DNA of 32,240 nt from Coriobacteriia bacterium (GCA_009779675.1 WRDS01000015.1:1-32240); one strand, 5' to 3'. Numbered from the stretch's first letter, positions 11,461 through 22,671 are shown. Program-made: numbers and translations. The notes: generated from the letters alone by a model not told the origin.

Positions 11461-13383
11461 ATGGGTCGCATCAGCGCGGAGGACATCCAGCGTGTGCGCG
11501 AGGCGACCGATCTCGTCGCCTTGGTCTCCGAACGGACGGTCCTTAGGCAAAAAGGCAGGCTTTTTTGGGGGCTTTGCCCGTTCCATGGGGAAAAGACCTC
11601 TTCGTTCAAGGTCGATCCTGCTACCCAGCTCTGGCACTGTTTTGGCTGCGGCAAGGGCGGGGATGCCTTTGGGTTTGTGATCGAGTCCGACAATGTGGAC
11701 TTCCCTGACGCGGTGCGGCTGCTTGCCAGTCGCGCCCATATAGAGATCGCCGAGCAATCCGGGCCTGGTGACATCCCACATGGCCGCAAAGAACGCCTGA
11801 TGGCTGCCTGCGAGGAGGCAGCTGCGTACTATGCACGGGTGCTCACCGGGTCGCGCAAGGACCACGCCGAGGCCGCACGCCGCTATCTGGCTGACAGGGG
11901 GTTTGGCAGTGAGGTTGCAAGGGCGTGGAGGCTTGGGTATGCGCCCGGGCGCGGGGAACTTGTCTCCACCCTTGCAAAAGCCGGCTTCACCGAAGGCGAG
12001 ATGATCCAGGCGAACCTCGCGATGCGTGGGGACAACCAGGTGCTGCGGGACCGTTTTTTCGAGCGCATCATGTTCCCCATAGCCGACCTGCAAGGGCGCA
12101 CCGTTGCTTTTGGGGGTCGGGTGCTTGGCGATGGTGTCCCGAAATACCTCAACACGTCGGATACGCCGGTCTTCAAGAAATCGGTGAGCCTGTACGCCAT
12201 TGACCGTGCAAAGGCCGCCATAACCTCATCCGGTGTGGCTATCGTTGTCGAGGGCTATACGGACGTGATCGGTCTGCACACGCACGGCATCACCAATGCG
12301 GTCGCTACGCTCGGCACGGCGCTCACCACGCAACACGTCAAGCTCCTCGGACGCTTTGCGCGCGAGGTCGTGTACCTTTTCGATGGGGACGAAGCCGGCA
12401 TGCGCGCTGCCGACCGGGCTGTCGAGTTCGTCGACACCTACTCGACAGAGATGCACGACAGATACCGGGTGAACCTCTCGGCGGCGGTTATGCCGGATGG
12501 CATGGATCCTGCGGATTACGTTAATGCGAAAGGTGCCGAGGCAGTGTCCTCGCTCGTTGCAAGCGCTGTCCCTTTGCTGCAGTTCGCGATAGACAGGCGT
12601 CTTGCGCGCTGGGACCTCGACCGCCCGGAGGAACGTGCTCGAGCACTGCGCGATGCTGCAGAAGTGCTTGCGCCCGTGAAAGGCTCGATACTTGCGGCCG
12701 ATTATGCGAACTACATCAGCGACAAGCTGCTTGCTGATGCCGCGGCTGTGCGGAATGCGATCAGCTCGGTATCTCCGTCTGGCGCAAGGGGCAGGGAAGT
12801 GCGGTCAAGGGGTGATGACAGGGGGGCGGTAGGCCTCCCGACGCAGGCGGGTGGCACGGCACCGACGGATGGCACGGCACAGGCGGATTTAACGCCGATG
12901 GGCTCACAGGCGAGGGTGGAGCTTGAGACCCTCGGCATGCTTGCTGCCCACCCTCGGCTGCGAGAAACGGCACGGGATTTGCTCAAATTGGAATTGTTCT
13001 CGGATGAACGGAACCGCAGCATCGCTCGGGTGCTTATGGATGCGGGAAGCAAGGCCGGGGCGGCAGAGGTGAACGGGCTGCTTTTTGCGCACGTCCCCGG
13101 TGCGGTTGAGATGCTTGCCGCATCCAAACTCGCCGATTGCGCATCGGTGGCCTCTGATGAGGTTTTTGTGAGTCTGACGCGCAGACTCAAGGAGTTTGCG
13201 CTTGAACGCCGAATAGCTGTTGGGAAGGCAAAGCTGAAGCATTCAGGCAAGCTTGTCTCATCGGCCGAGTATGACGATGTTTTCAGGGAAGTATCCCTGC
13301 TGCAACGGGAGCTTGACGTGTTGCGGCGCGGGGAGGACAGCGAAAAAGACAACCAGGAGGCGCGTGGCCAGCGTGATACATGA
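11461..13383 (+). CDS. dnaG: DNA primase
   Basis: [35 protein letters not shown] zinc finger, Toprim [41 protein letters not shown]. Confidence 0.96.
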   Translation: MGRISAEDIQRVREATDLVALVSERTVLRQKGRLFWGLCPFHGEKTSSFKVDPATQLWHCFGCGKGGDAFGFVIESDNVDFPDAVRLLASRAHIEIAEQSGPGDIPHGRKERLMAACEEAAAYYARVLTGSRKDHAEAARRYLADRGFGSEVARAWRLGYAPGRGELVSTLAKAGFTEGEMIQANLAMRGDNQVLRDRFFERIMFPIADLQGRTVAFGGRVLGDGVPKYLNTSDTPVFKKSVSLYAIDRAKAAITSSGVAIVVEGYTDVIGLHTHGITNAVATLGTALTTQHVKLLGRFAREVVYLFDGDEAGMRAADRAVEFVDTYSTEMHDRYRVNLSAAVMPDGMDPADYVNAKGAEAVSSLVASAVPLLQFAIDRRLARWDLDRPEERARALRDAAEVLAPVKGSILAADYANYISDKLLADAAAVRNAISSVSPSGARGREVRSRGDDRGAVGLPTQAGGTAPTDGTAQADLTPMGSQARVELETLGMLAAHPRLRETARDLLKLELFSDERNRSIARVLMDAGSKAGAAEVNGLLFAHVPGAVEMLAASKLADCASVASDEVFVSLTRRLKEFALERRIAVGKAKLKHSGKLVSSAEYDDVFREVSLLQRELDVLRRGEDSEKDNQEARGQRDT

Positions 13384-14821
13384 CTCGAGACCCAAAACCA
13401 AACAAAAAAGCACAAGCGATTCCAAGTCTGTCAAGTCTGGGTCCAAGGCATCAGAAATCGCCAAAAAGGCCAAAAGGCTCGAGGAGGCGGTTGGGTCAAA
13501 ATCAGCCAGGGAAACTGTTTCCGAGCTTGAACTGCCCGAAATGCGGGTGCTGGTCAAGATCGGCAAGACTCGTGGCAGTGTCACTGACGAGGAGATCCAA
13601 GGGGCGTTCTCGGACATCCATCTTACCGAGATTCGGCTCGAGCGCATCTACTCACACCTCAGGGCGCAGGGGATCGACATCGTAGAGGATTCCGTGCATG
13701 TGCTCGATGAGGATGCGGTCGCAGACACCGTGGCGCAGGCCGAAGGGCCGGATCGTGCGAGCCGCGACCTTGGTGATGACGACGATGACCAGAGCGTTGC
13801 CGAAGCGGCTATCGTCGATATCGAGCTGCCCAAGGTGCCGCCCAAGGCAAGCACCAAGAAAAGCAAGAAGCGCGTGGTCAGCGCCTCGGCTTTAGCGCCC
13901 CTCACCGGCGATCCGGTGCGGATGTATTTGAAAGAGATCGGCAAAGTCCCGCTGCTCAACGCGGCCCAGGAGATCGATCTTGCCATGAAGATCGAGGCGG
14001 GCATTGAGGCGGGGGCGCGCATCGAGGAGGCGGGGGCGACCGGGGACGGGCTTGACCGTGCCGAGAAGCGCCGCCTGTACCGCATAGAGCAGCTTGGCCT
14101 TGACGCGAAGCAGCAGCTTGTCGAAGCCAACTTGCGGCTTGTCGTCTCGATTGCAAAACGCTATGTGGGCCGAGGCATGCTCTTTTTAGACCTTATCCAG
14201 GAGGGCAACCTGGGCCTGATCCGTGCGGTCGAGAAGTTCGATTACACCAAGGGCTTTAAGTTCTCGACATATGCCACCTGGTGGATCCGTCAGGCAATCA
14301 CCCGGGCGATCGCAGACCAGGCGCGCACCATCCGCATCCCGGTTCACATGGTTGAGACGATCAACAAGCTCATACGCATCCAGCGTCAGCTCCTACAGGA
14401 GCTTGGGCGCGAACCGTTGCCGGAAGAGATCGGCGAGCGGATGGATATGTCTGCCGACCGGGTGCGGGAGATCCTCAAGATCAGCCAAGAGCCCGTGAGC
14501 CTTGAGACGCCTATCGGCGAGGAGGAGGACTCGCAGCTCGGCGATTTTATCGAGGACTCCGAGGCTGTGGTGCCGCCTGATGCGGCAAGCTTCTCGCTTT
14601 TACAAGAGCAGCTTTCAAAGGTGCTCATCGGGCTTTCCGAGCGGGAGCGCAAGGTCATTGAACTGAGGTTCGGGCTTGTGGACGGCCATCCGCGGACTTT
14701 AGAGGAGGTCGGCCGGGAATTCGGGGTGACACGCGAGAGGATCCGGCAGATCGAAAGCAAGACGCTTTGCAAGCTCCGCCATCCATCGCGGTCACAGCGT
14801 TTGCGCGACTACCTGGAATAA
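13364..14821 (+). CDS. rpoD: Primary sigma-70 family RNA polymerase sigma factor
   Basis: [88 protein letters not shown], regions 3-4 to the C-terminus; start GTG 13364 (or 13373) after AGGAGG. Confidence 0.94.
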   Translation: MASVIHDSRPKTKQKSTSDSKSVKSGSKASEIAKKAKRLEEAVGSKSARETVSELELPEMRVLVKIGKTRGSVTDEEIQGAFSDIHLTEIRLERIYSHLRAQGIDIVEDSVHVLDEDAVADTVAQAEGPDRASRDLGDDDDDQSVAEAAIVDIELPKVPPKASTKKSKKRVVSASALAPLTGDPVRMYLKEIGKVPLLNAAQEIDLAMKIEAGIEAGARIEEAGATGDGLDRAEKRRLYRIEQLGLDAKQQLVEANLRLVVSIAKRYVGRGMLFLDLIQEGNLGLIRAVEKFDYTKGFKFSTYATWWIRQAITRAIADQARTIRIPVHMVETINKLIRIQRQLLQELGREPLPEEIGERMDMSADRVREILKISQEPVSLETPIGEEEDSQLGDFIEDSEAVVPPDAASFSLLQEQLSKVLIGLSERERKVIELRFGLVDGHPRTLEEVGREFGVTRERIRQIESKTLCKLRHPSRSQRLRDYLE

Positions 14822-14837
14822 AGCAGGCAGTCCGGCT

Positions 14838-15950
14838 ATGGCACGGCACCGCAGGCCCACAAAGAAGCACCGGAAGCATGTTACCCATAAGCAGGTAGCG
14901 CTCAAGGCTGTCGCTGCGCTTGTTGTCTGCCTCGTAGGCATCGGCTGTCTTCTCGTTGGCCTGAACGCATCCCGCAGGGCCGCTGACTCCCACAAAGACG
15001 GCGAGCCTGCAAGCGGGGTCACTGCTACCGCAGGGCAGCTGGTGGAGGTGCCCGATGTCGTCGGTTCGACGATCAAAGAGGCCATGGCCATACTCAATGC
15101 GGCCGGTCTTGCTCCTTTGAGCCCGCCTGGTGCCTCGAGTGAGGAGCCCGCGAGGATCGTTTCCCAAGAGCCTGTCGCCGGCGAGCTCGTCCGGGCCCGC
15201 ACGCGTGTCGTGTTGCAGGTCTCTGGATCCGCCGAGGCTTCGGCATCAGCGCTGGCATCTTCGACTATCTCGGCTATCGGGGCAGATGAGGACAGTGCGG
15301 ACGCTCTGGGCGGCCGCAGGGGCCTTGTGGTCTGCATCGACCCTGGGCACCAGAAGCGCAGCAATCAAAAGCTTGAGCCGATAGGCCCCGGGTCAGCAGA
15401 GACCAAGATCAGCGTGAGCGGAGGCACTACGGGGCGCGCCACTGGGCTCCCTGAGTGTGAGGTGGCCCTGCAGATCGCGACGAACCTCAAGACCCGTCTG
15501 GAGAAAGAAGGGGTCAGGGTCGTCATGACCAGGGCCACAAATGATGTCAATATCAGCAACGCCGCTCGGGCCGAGGTCGCGAATGCGGCAGGGGCCGACC
15601 TTTTTGTGCGGATCCATTGCGATGGCAATACGGATTCGTCGATCGCCGGTATATCCACGCTTTACCCCGGCGGCAACGGCTGGGTAAGCCCGATAAGCGC
15701 CGAGAGCAAAAAGGCCGCCGTCTTAATCCAGCACAGTGCGGTGGTCTCCACAGGGGCCATCGACCGCGGCCTTTCCGAGCGCTCCGACCAAACAGGGTTT
15801 AACTGGGCGCGGGTGCCGGCGGTGCTTATCGAGTGCGGCTTTATGTCTAACGAGGTCGAGGACCGGCTACTTGCAAGTCCGCATTATCAAGATAAACTTG
15901 CCGAGGGCATCAAATGCGGTATCCTAGAGTACGCTGAGGCGGCCCGATAG
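14838..15950 (+). CDS. N-acetylmuramoyl-L-alanine amidase (Amidase_3) with N-terminal TM and one PASTA domain
   Basis: N-terminal TM; VEVPDVVGSTIKEAMAILNAAGL...VSQEPVAGELVRARTRVVLQVS (PASTA); VVCIDPGHQ..., ADLFVRIHCDGNTDSSIAGISTLYPG, VPAVLIECGFMSNEVED (Amidase_3). Confidence 0.92.
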   Translation: MARHRRPTKKHRKHVTHKQVALKAVAALVVCLVGIGCLLVGLNASRRAADSHKDGEPASGVTATAGQLVEVPDVVGSTIKEAMAILNAAGLAPLSPPGASSEEPARIVSQEPVAGELVRARTRVVLQVSGSAEASASALASSTISAIGADEDSADALGGRRGLVVCIDPGHQKRSNQKLEPIGPGSAETKISVSGGTTGRATGLPECEVALQIATNLKTRLEKEGVRVVMTRATNDVNISNAARAEVANAAGADLFVRIHCDGNTDSSIAGISTLYPGGNGWVSPISAESKKAAVLIQHSAVVSTGAIDRGLSERSDQTGFNWARVPAVLIECGFMSNEVEDRLLASPHYQDKLAEGIKCGILEYAEAAR

Positions 15951-15981
15951 GCTGTAGGCAGTGGCCGGTCAACGGGTGCTC

Positions 15982-16057
15982 GGCTGGCGGTGGCCAGCTG
16001 GCGGAGTGAGGCCAGCCAGCCGGTTGGATCTTTGTATTTTTCTGGCTCTTGTCGTCT
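15982..16057 (+). terminator. Putative terminator region after the amidase gene
   Basis: Alternating GCTGGC/GCCAGC arms (15983-15988, 15993-15998, 15997-16002, 16011-16020) able to form hairpins, followed by T-rich tttgtattttt. Confidence 0.45.
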
Positions 16058-16098
16058 GCCGATGACAGGATCTTATTTTTGGAAGCGGACATTAGGAG

Positions 16099-16184
16099 GT
16101 GAGACCAACGGAACCTGACAGTACCCGAAGTACGACGTGTGCGCGGAGCGCATGTATTGGTTGCAACAGGTTCTGGCGTCTCAC
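16099..16184 (+). ncRNA. Candidate structured cis-regulatory leader RNA of mgtA
   Basis: Nested stems GTGAGAC(16099-16105)/GTCTCAC(16178-16184) and GAACCTG(16111-16117)/CAGGTTC(16167-16173), inner hairpins GTAC-ccgaa-GTAC and TGCGC-gga-GCGCA; located in the ~290-nt gap before mgtA. Confidence 0.4.
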
Positions 16185-16223
16185 GTCGTTCCGCTGATGG
16201 CCATGCGCCCGCCTGGTTTTTAG
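16152..16223 (+). CDS. Candidate mgtA leader peptide MYWLQQVLASHVVPLMAMRPPGF
   Basis: ATG at 16152, in frame to TAG 16221-16223, ending 19 nt before mgtA ATG; terminal Pro-Pro-Gly codons; too short for the ORF track; RBS spacing is short (GGAG 16145-16148). Confidence 0.35.
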   Translation: MYWLQQVLASHVVPLMAMRPPGF

Positions 16224-16242
16224 AAGGTAGAAGGGCAAAGGC

Positions 16243-18918
16243 ATGGCAAAAAAAATAACGCAGACCACAATAACGCAGCAGGAGCGCGTGAAGCGTCGCC
16301 TGTTGAATGCTGCACGCAAAGCGCCGGAGATGTTGTTGATCCAGTACGACAACATGAACGACGGATTCGACGAAGAACAAGTAGACGATATGCGCGACCA
16401 GTACGGCGCAAACCTCATCACCCGTCAAAGAAAGGCCTCGGTGCTGCAGCGATTGTGGTCCGCGTTTGCGGATCCTTTTACTGGCGTGCTGCTTGTCCTC
16501 GCGCTGATCTCATTGTTCTCTAAAGACCTCCCGGCAGTCATCATCGTTCTGACGATGGTCCTGATAAGCGGCCTGTTGAGCTTTATCCAGGAGCTACGCA
16601 GCAGCAACGCGGCAGAAAAACTCGGCGAGCTTGTTGAGACGACAACTGCGGTAATGCGCCGTGACGAGGATGCGGAGACATCAGAGAAGCGCGAGATACC
16701 ACTCGATGAGGTGGTTGTTGGCGACATCGTGCATCTTGCCGCTGGCGACATCATCCCTGCCGACGTGCGGATCCTGCGTGCGAAAGACCTGTTTATCAGC
16801 CAGTCGTCGCTCACCGGTGAGAGCGAGTCGGTAGAGAAGTTCATGGAGCCGGTGGCGGGAAGGCCAGCCAGCCCGCTCGATCTGAACAATCTGGCGTTTA
16901 TGGGCAGCACGGTGATCTCTGGTTCGGCGGCGGCACTCGTCCTTGCGGTCGGGGATGATACCGAGCTTGGCAAGATCGCGTCGCAGTTGCAGGAAAAAGC
17001 ACCTCCGACGAGCTTTGAAAAGGGCGTTTCCGCCGTCTCATGGGTGCTGATACGCTTTATGCTCGTCATGGTGCCGATAGTGCTCTTTTTAAACGGGTTC
17101 ACGAAGGGCAACTGGCTACAGGCGCTCATTTTCGCACTGTCTGTTGCGGTCGGTCTCACGCCAGAGATGCTGCCGACGATCATGTCGGCGAACCTCGCAA
17201 AAGGCGCGGTGTTCATGGCCAAGAAGCAAGTCATCGTAAAAGAGCTGAACTCGATTCAGAACTTTGGCGCGATGGACATCCTTTGCACGGATAAGACCGG
17301 GACGCTGACGCAGGACAAGATCATCCTTGAATACCACCTTGACGTGCATGGCAACAGCGATGTGCGCGTGCTGCGACATGCGTTTTTGAACAGCTACTAC
17401 CAGACGGGACTGAAAAACCTGATCGACATCTCGATCATCGAGCGTGCCCACGAGGAACAGGTCGCACCGCACGAGGATGCATACACGAAGATCGACGAGA
17501 TCCCGTTCGACTTCGCGCGGCGGCGCATGAGCGTTGTTGTGACTGATGGGAACGGCAAGACGCAGCTGATCACAAAAGGAGCAATAGAGGAGATGCTCGC
17601 AATCTCGTCCTACGTCGAATACGGGGACGATGTGACGCCGATGACAGACGAGCTGCGGCGCGAGGTCTTGGAGACGTGCAACAACTACAACGCGGACGGG
17701 CTGCGTGTCCTCGGCGTGGCGCAGAAGACGAACCCGTCCCCGCAAAGCGCGTTTTCGGTAGCGGATGAGGCCGACATGGTGCTGATCGGCTACCTTGCGT
17801 TCCTTGACCCGCCAAAGGAGAGTGCAGCGGACGCGATCGCCTCGCTCGGCGAGTATGGGGTGGGCGTAAAGATCCTCACCGGGGATAACGATGTGGTCAC
17901 GAAAAGCGTCTGTCGCCAGGTGGGCCTCGATGCGGGGCATATCCTGCTCGGCGCGGATGTCGAGGGGATGGATGACGAGCGTTTGAACAGCGCGGTCAAA
18001 GAGACGACGGTGTTCGCAAAGCTCTCCCCTCAGCAGAAGGCGCGGATTGTCAAGGCGCTGCGCGAGGATGGTCACACTGTTGGGTACATGGGCGACGGGA
18101 TCAATGATGCTACTGCGATGAAAGCTGCCGATGTCGGCATATCCGTTGATACGGCGGTCGATATCGCACGGGAGTCAGCGAACATCATCCTTATGGAGAA
18201 GGATTTGATGGTGCTTGTACAGGGTGTCATTGAGGGGCGGAAGACCTACGCGAACATCATCAAGTACATCAAAATGACTGCCAGCTCGAACTTTGGCAAC
18301 ATGTTCTCAGTGCTGATTGCAAGCGCGCTTCTCCCGTTTCTGCCGATGATGCCGATCCAGTTGCTGCTTTTGAACCTGATCTACGACATCTCGTGTCTGA
18401 CGATCCCGTGGGACAACGTGGACAAAGAGTTCTTGGCGGTGCCACGGAAATGGGATGCATCGTCCATCAGCAAGTTCATGGTCTGGTTTGGCCCGACAAG
18501 CTCGGTGTTCGACATAACGACGTATATGCTGATGTACTTCGTGATCTGTCCGCTTGTAAGCGGCGGGCTGCTGTTCCACCAGATAACGGATCCGGCTGTG
18601 GGCGCGCACTACATTGCGATGTTCCAGGCCGGCTGGTTTGTCGAGTCGATGTGGAGCCAGACGCTTGTAATCCACATGATCCGCACGCCCAAGCTGCCGC
18701 TCATCAAGAGCCGAGCATCTGCGCCCGTTACCCTGCTCACAGCGACCGGTATTGCCGCGCTGACCATAATCCCGTTCACGGGGTTTGGCGAGGCAATCGG
18801 GCTGGCACCTCTGCCGCCTGTGTATTTTGCGTGGCTTGCCGGGACGGTTTTCTTGTATATGGCACTTGTAACAGGCGTAAAGAAGGTATTCGTGAAAAAG
18901 TACGGGGAGCTGCTGTAG
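16243..18918 (+). CDS. mgtA: MgtA-type magnesium-translocating P-type ATPase
   Basis: [78 protein letters not shown]; MgtA/B-type C-terminal TM region ([28 protein letters not shown]). Confidence 0.94.
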   Translation: MAKKITQTTITQQERVKRRLLNAARKAPEMLLIQYDNMNDGFDEEQVDDMRDQYGANLITRQRKASVLQRLWSAFADPFTGVLLVLALISLFSKDLPAVIIVLTMVLISGLLSFIQELRSSNAAEKLGELVETTTAVMRRDEDAETSEKREIPLDEVVVGDIVHLAAGDIIPADVRILRAKDLFISQSSLTGESESVEKFMEPVAGRPASPLDLNNLAFMGSTVISGSAAALVLAVGDDTELGKIASQLQEKAPPTSFEKGVSAVSWVLIRFMLVMVPIVLFLNGFTKGNWLQALIFALSVAVGLTPEMLPTIMSANLAKGAVFMAKKQVIVKELNSIQNFGAMDILCTDKTGTLTQDKIILEYHLDVHGNSDVRVLRHAFLNSYYQTGLKNLIDISIIERAHEEQVAPHEDAYTKIDEIPFDFARRRMSVVVTDGNGKTQLITKGAIEEMLAISSYVEYGDDVTPMTDELRREVLETCNNYNADGLRVLGVAQKTNPSPQSAFSVADEADMVLIGYLAFLDPPKESAADAIASLGEYGVGVKILTGDNDVVTKSVCRQVGLDAGHILLGADVEGMDDERLNSAVKETTVFAKLSPQQKARIVKALREDGHTVGYMGDGINDATAMKAADVGISVDTAVDIARESANIILMEKDLMVLVQGVIEGRKTYANIIKYIKMTASSNFGNMFSVLIASALLPFLPMMPIQLLLLNLIYDISCLTIPWDNVDKEFLAVPRKWDASSISKFMVWFGPTSSVFDITTYMLMYFVICPLVSGGLLFHQITDPAVGAHYIAMFQAGWFVESMWSQTLVIHMIRTPKLPLIKSRASAPVTLLTATGIAALTIIPFTGFGEAIGLAPLPPVYFAWLAGTVFLYMALVTGVKKVFVKKYGELL

Positions 18919-19037
18919 GGCGCGGTGCCAGATGCAGTGCTGGGTACTTGACGGACATGCGGGAAGCGTACGGTGCGGCGAGATGTGAGACGGGGGATGC
19001 GTGGTGCCGTCGCAGGGTGTGTGGTGCCGTAAGTGTT

Positions 19038-19113
<76 letters not shown>

Positions 19114-19187
19114 GTACTACGGCGCATCACATAGATGCGAGAAGAGAGTTTACCGACGACGTGGACGGTTTGCAACGGGCATTTCGT

Positions 19188-19223
19188 ATTGCATCACAAA
19201 TCGCGTCACAAATCGCATCACAA
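19188..19223. repeat. 12-bp tandem repeat x3 (ATYGCRTCACAA)
   Basis: attgcatcacaa / atcgcgtcacaa / atcgcatcacaa contiguous. Confidence 0.85.
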
Positions 19224-19258
19224 ACAGGCATCGCGAGTCGGTCGCTATTGCCTCCCGC

Positions 19259-19303
19259 AATGGTGTCGGCAATGTGTCGGTAATGTGTCGGAAATGGTGT
19301 TGT
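19259..19303. repeat. 11-12-bp tandem repeat x~4 (AATGTGTCGGN)
   Basis: aatggtgtcggc / aatgtgtcggt / aatgtgtcgga / aatggtgttgt contiguous. Confidence 0.75.
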
Positions 19304-19409
19304 TTAAGTGTAGGTCTCGGCGGTTTGTGCTAAGACCGGTTACAATAAGCAGGCGTTGCACGGCGCTTTGACCACGCGCTTCGGTCGAGTGTCTATACAG
19401 GTGCGTAGC

Positions 19410-19484
19410 GGGCCCGTAGCTCAACGGTGGAGCAGGGGACTCATAATCCCTTGGCTGCAGGTTCGAATCCTGCCGGGCCCACCA
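19410..19484 (+). tRNA. tRNA with CAT anticodon (elongator Met or lysidine-modified Ile2), CCA encoded
   Basis: GGGCCCG/CGGGCCC acceptor, GCTC/GAGC D stem, GGGGA-CTCATAA-TCCCT anticodon arm, GCAGG-TTCGAAT-CCTGC T arm, ACCA end. Confidence 0.95.
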
Positions 19485-19520
19485 TGAAGGTCTTACGCTT
19501 TGAGCGGTTCACAAAACATG

Positions 19521-19539
19521 CCTCCGGTTTTACCGGAGG
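19521..19539 (+). other. Perfect 8-bp hairpin downstream of tRNA(CAT)
   Basis: CCTCCGGT-ttt-ACCGGAGG; no T-tract follows. Confidence 0.7.
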
Positions 19540-19638
19540 TCAGGTGACTCTGTTCACGGGTTGCACAGAAGAGTAGGGAAAAGCAGATATCGAGGGAGTG
19601 GCTGGTTCAGTTGCTTTGTGAGATATGAGGATGACATC

Positions 19639-20472
19639 ATGGATGACACCGTGAACGAGACCGCAGACAACGCGATAAGCGATGGCGTGAGCGATGCCGC
19701 TGATGACATCCTGGGCGGCGATGGCGCGAGTGACACCGTCGGTGATGGTGCGGTCGGTACTGCAGACGATGCCGCGAATGACACCCAAGCCAGCACTGTG
19801 GGCGGCGATCCTGCGGACACTGCCCCTGCCACGGTCGAGCCTGGCAAGCCAAAGTCCTCGTTTGCCGCTATGGCTATCGTGCTCGTTTTCTTGCTGGTTG
19901 TTGTGGCCGGTGCGGGTGCCTGGTTCTTCGGCTTCACACGGTCACCGGCGTACTCGCTCGGCGAGCTTGCAAAAGCGGGGCAGGCCAAGGACATGGATGG
20001 CGTGCAGAAGTACCTTGATATCGATGCGGTGATCGACCAGCTTCTGGACATCGCTATCAGCAAGGTCCTTGCCGAGAGCGGCGAGGCAGATCCGTCGGCA
20101 GCAGGTATGATCGAGATGATGAAGCCGATGCTAGCCGAGCAGCTCAAAGAAGAGATCCGTAAATCGGTTGAGGAAGGCAAGGGCGCAGGCGGGTCGGGCA
20201 CGGGGCTTGTCACAAACCTGTTTGCCCTCACCGGCGGCTCAGGCGGTGCCCGAAAGGCGGGCCCTATGACGAACCTGTTCGTCTTAGGTAAGGCAAAAAC
20301 GACTGGTCGCACAGGCAATGAGGCGCTTGTGACCATCGGGATCAAAGACCGCAAGGGCAAGCCGCTTGACCTCGCGCTGAGGATGAAGCGCACCGGTAAC
20401 CACTGGCAGGTCATCGCCATCGAGAACGCGGAGGAGCTGCTCGAAAGGCAAGCAAGCGAGCAGGTCGAGTGA
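19639..20472 (+). CDS. Single-TM hypothetical protein with acidic N-terminal tail and DUF2939-like C-terminal part (tentative)
   Basis: Asp/Ala/Gly-rich N-terminus, TM AAMAIVLVFLLVVVAGAGAWFFGF, then SPAYSLGELAKAGQAKDMDGVQKYLDIDAVIDQLL; start ATG 19639 likely. Confidence 0.65.
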   Translation: MDDTVNETADNAISDGVSDAADDILGGDGASDTVGDGAVGTADDAANDTQASTVGGDPADTAPATVEPGKPKSSFAAMAIVLVFLLVVVAGAGAWFFGFTRSPAYSLGELAKAGQAKDMDGVQKYLDIDAVIDQLLDIAISKVLAESGEADPSAAGMIEMMKPMLAEQLKEEIRKSVEEGKGAGGSGTGLVTNLFALTGGSGGARKAGPMTNLFVLGKAKTTGRTGNEALVTIGIKDRKGKPLDLALRMKRTGNHWQVIAIENAEELLERQASEQVE

Positions 20473-20510
20473 GCTGCCAGCAAGCAGGTGGGCGGCCCAA
20501 CTAAGCAGTT

Positions 20511-22538
20511 GTGATCCTTTCAGTCGACAACCTCACCAAGACCTTTGGGTCCCGGGTGCTCTTCTCGGGTGCCTCGCTTCGCGTGGGGGTGCGTGACCGA
20601 GTTGCGCTCATCGGCCCGAACGGTGTTGGCAAGACGACGCTTTTCGAGGTCATCGCTGGCCGTCAGGATGCCGACGAGGGTACGGTCACCGTTGCCCGTG
20701 GCGCGGTCATCGGCTATTTGGAGCAAGAAGCAATCGAGATGTCAGGCCGCACGGTGCTCGACGAGGCCCTTACGGCGGCAAGCCACGTCACCTCGCTTGA
20801 GCACAGGCTTCGGCTGCTTGAGGAAGAGGTCTCTGGCACCGAGGGTGAGGAGCAGGAGCGCCTGCTCGCCGAGTACGGGCGTGCGCAGGAGCGCTTCGAG
20901 GATCTCGGCGGGTATACGGTAGAGGCCGAGGCCCGCTCCGTTCTCGGCGGCCTGGGGTTTGCCGAGGGCGATCTTGCGCGGGATGCCGGGGAGTTCTCAG
21001 GTGGCTGGCTCATGCGGCTTGCGCTCGCAAAGCTTTTGCTCATGCGGCCAGATATCCTGCTTTTAGATGAGCCGACCAACCACTTGGACCTCGAGAGCGT
21101 GACGTGGCTTGAGGGTTTTTTACGTGGGTACGACGGCGCGCTCCTCTTGATAAGCCATGACCGGGCGTTCATCAACGGGCTGGCAACCTGCGTTGCCGAG
21201 ATCGAGAACCGGCGCGTGACCGTTTACACCGGGGACTATGAGTCGTACGAGCGGCAGCGTGCGTTTGCTATTGAGCAGCGCAAGAAACAGCGTGAGGCGC
21301 AGCTCAAAGAGATCGCGCACATGCAGGCGTTCGTGGACCGGTTCCGCTACAAGGCATCAAAGGCGACGGCCGCCCAAGACCGCGTGCGGCGTATCGAAAA
21401 GATCCGTGCGGAGCTTGTCGAGGCACCCTTGGAGCGCAAAACGGTGAAGTTCCGCTTCGCACAACCGCCGCGGACCGGCGACATGGTCGTCTCGTTTGAG
21501 GGCGTGTCGAAGGCGTACGGCGACCTCGTTGTGTACGAGGGCCTGGACCTTTCCCTTTACCGAGGGGATAAAGTTGCGCTTGTTGGGCCGAACGGGGCTG
21601 GCAAGTCGACGCTGTTGCGCATGCTTGCGGGCGTGCTTCCTATAGACGAAGGGAGGCGCAGGCTTGGCGCTGGGGTCGAGACAGCCTACTTTGCGCAGCA
21701 TCAGGTCCAATCCCTTACGCCCGATGCGACCGCGTTCCAGACAATCGATCGGGTAGCGCCCGGATGGACGCAGGGCGAGGTCAGAGGGCTCCTCGGCGCG
21801 TTCCTGTTCGAGGGGGACGATGTCGACAAGAGGGTGCGCGTCCTCTCGGGCGGGGAAAGGGGGCGGCTTGCGCTGGCGAAGATGCTCGTAAAGCCCGCTC
21901 CGTTGCTGTGCCTCGACGAGCCGACCAACCACCTTGACATTGCCTCAAGCGACGTGCTGGAGCAGGCGCTCTTGCGGTTCGCGGGAACGATCGTGCTGAT
22001 CACGCACGACCGCCACCTGATCCGCTCGGTTGCAAACAAGATCGTCGAGGTGGGCGAGGGGGGCATCACCGTCACCGAGGGCGATTACGGCTACTGGCTC
22101 TGGAAGCGCGAGGAGCAGGCGCGCAAGGATGCCGAGAAAGCCGAGGCGGGTGCCAAAAGGAGCGCTCCTTTGACCGGCAGCCCGGCTGCTAGCGCCCACG
22201 GCACCTTGAGCGACGCTATCGCCACCGGCCAGACGGTGGGGCCTAAGACCCGCGAGCAGAAGCGTGCGGAGGCCGAGGCACGAAACAGCACGTTCCGTGC
22301 GACTAAGGTCTGCCGAGAAAGGCTTGCACGCGTGGAGGATGAGCTGGCATCAGCGCAGGCCCGTTACGATGAGCTTGTTGCAAAGATGGCTGAGACCGAG
22401 TTCTACTCGGACCGTGACAGCTTCGAGTCGGCACTTTCCGAGTTCACCGGTTTAAAGCGTAAAATCCCTGTATTGGAGGAGGAGTGGATCCAGGTCTCGG
22501 AAGAGATCGTAAGGCTTGCCTCGGATCAGGAGTCCTGA
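20511..22538 (+). CDS. ABC-F family ATP-binding protein (duplicated NBD)
   Basis: Two Walker A motifs ([18 protein letters not shown]), two LDEPTNHLD Walker B motifs, [15 protein letters not shown] signature, no TMD, C-terminal coiled coil. Confidence 0.93.
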   Translation: MILSVDNLTKTFGSRVLFSGASLRVGVRDRVALIGPNGVGKTTLFEVIAGRQDADEGTVTVARGAVIGYLEQEAIEMSGRTVLDEALTAASHVTSLEHRLRLLEEEVSGTEGEEQERLLAEYGRAQERFEDLGGYTVEAEARSVLGGLGFAEGDLARDAGEFSGGWLMRLALAKLLLMRPDILLLDEPTNHLDLESVTWLEGFLRGYDGALLLISHDRAFINGLATCVAEIENRRVTVYTGDYESYERQRAFAIEQRKKQREAQLKEIAHMQAFVDRFRYKASKATAAQDRVRRIEKIRAELVEAPLERKTVKFRFAQPPRTGDMVVSFEGVSKAYGDLVVYEGLDLSLYRGDKVALVGPNGAGKSTLLRMLAGVLPIDEGRRRLGAGVETAYFAQHQVQSLTPDATAFQTIDRVAPGWTQGEVRGLLGAFLFEGDDVDKRVRVLSGGERGRLALAKMLVKPAPLLCLDEPTNHLDIASSDVLEQALLRFAGTIVLITHDRHLIRSVANKIVEVGEGGITVTEGDYGYWLWKREEQARKDAEKAEAGAKRSAPLTGSPAASAHGTLSDAIATGQTVGPKTREQKRAEAEARNSTFRATKVCRERLARVEDELASAQARYDELVAKMAETEFYSDRDSFESALSEFTGLKRKIPVLEEEWIQVSEEIVRLASDQES

Positions 22539-22642
22539 CCCCAGGCAGATGTGCGGCGGAGGATGTAGGGGGCGCAAGGGGCCTGGACCGGAACAGGATT
22601 TTGCATAAGAAACGGCACTTTGTGAGACGTTGTAAGATCTTT

Positions 22643-22671
22643 TTGCAAACTTATTTCAAGCCGATTACACT
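22643..22671 (+). promoter_or_regulatory. Putative sigma70-type promoter upstream of the nuo operon
   Basis: TTGCAA (22643-22648) - 17 nt - TACACT (22666-22671). Confidence 0.5.
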
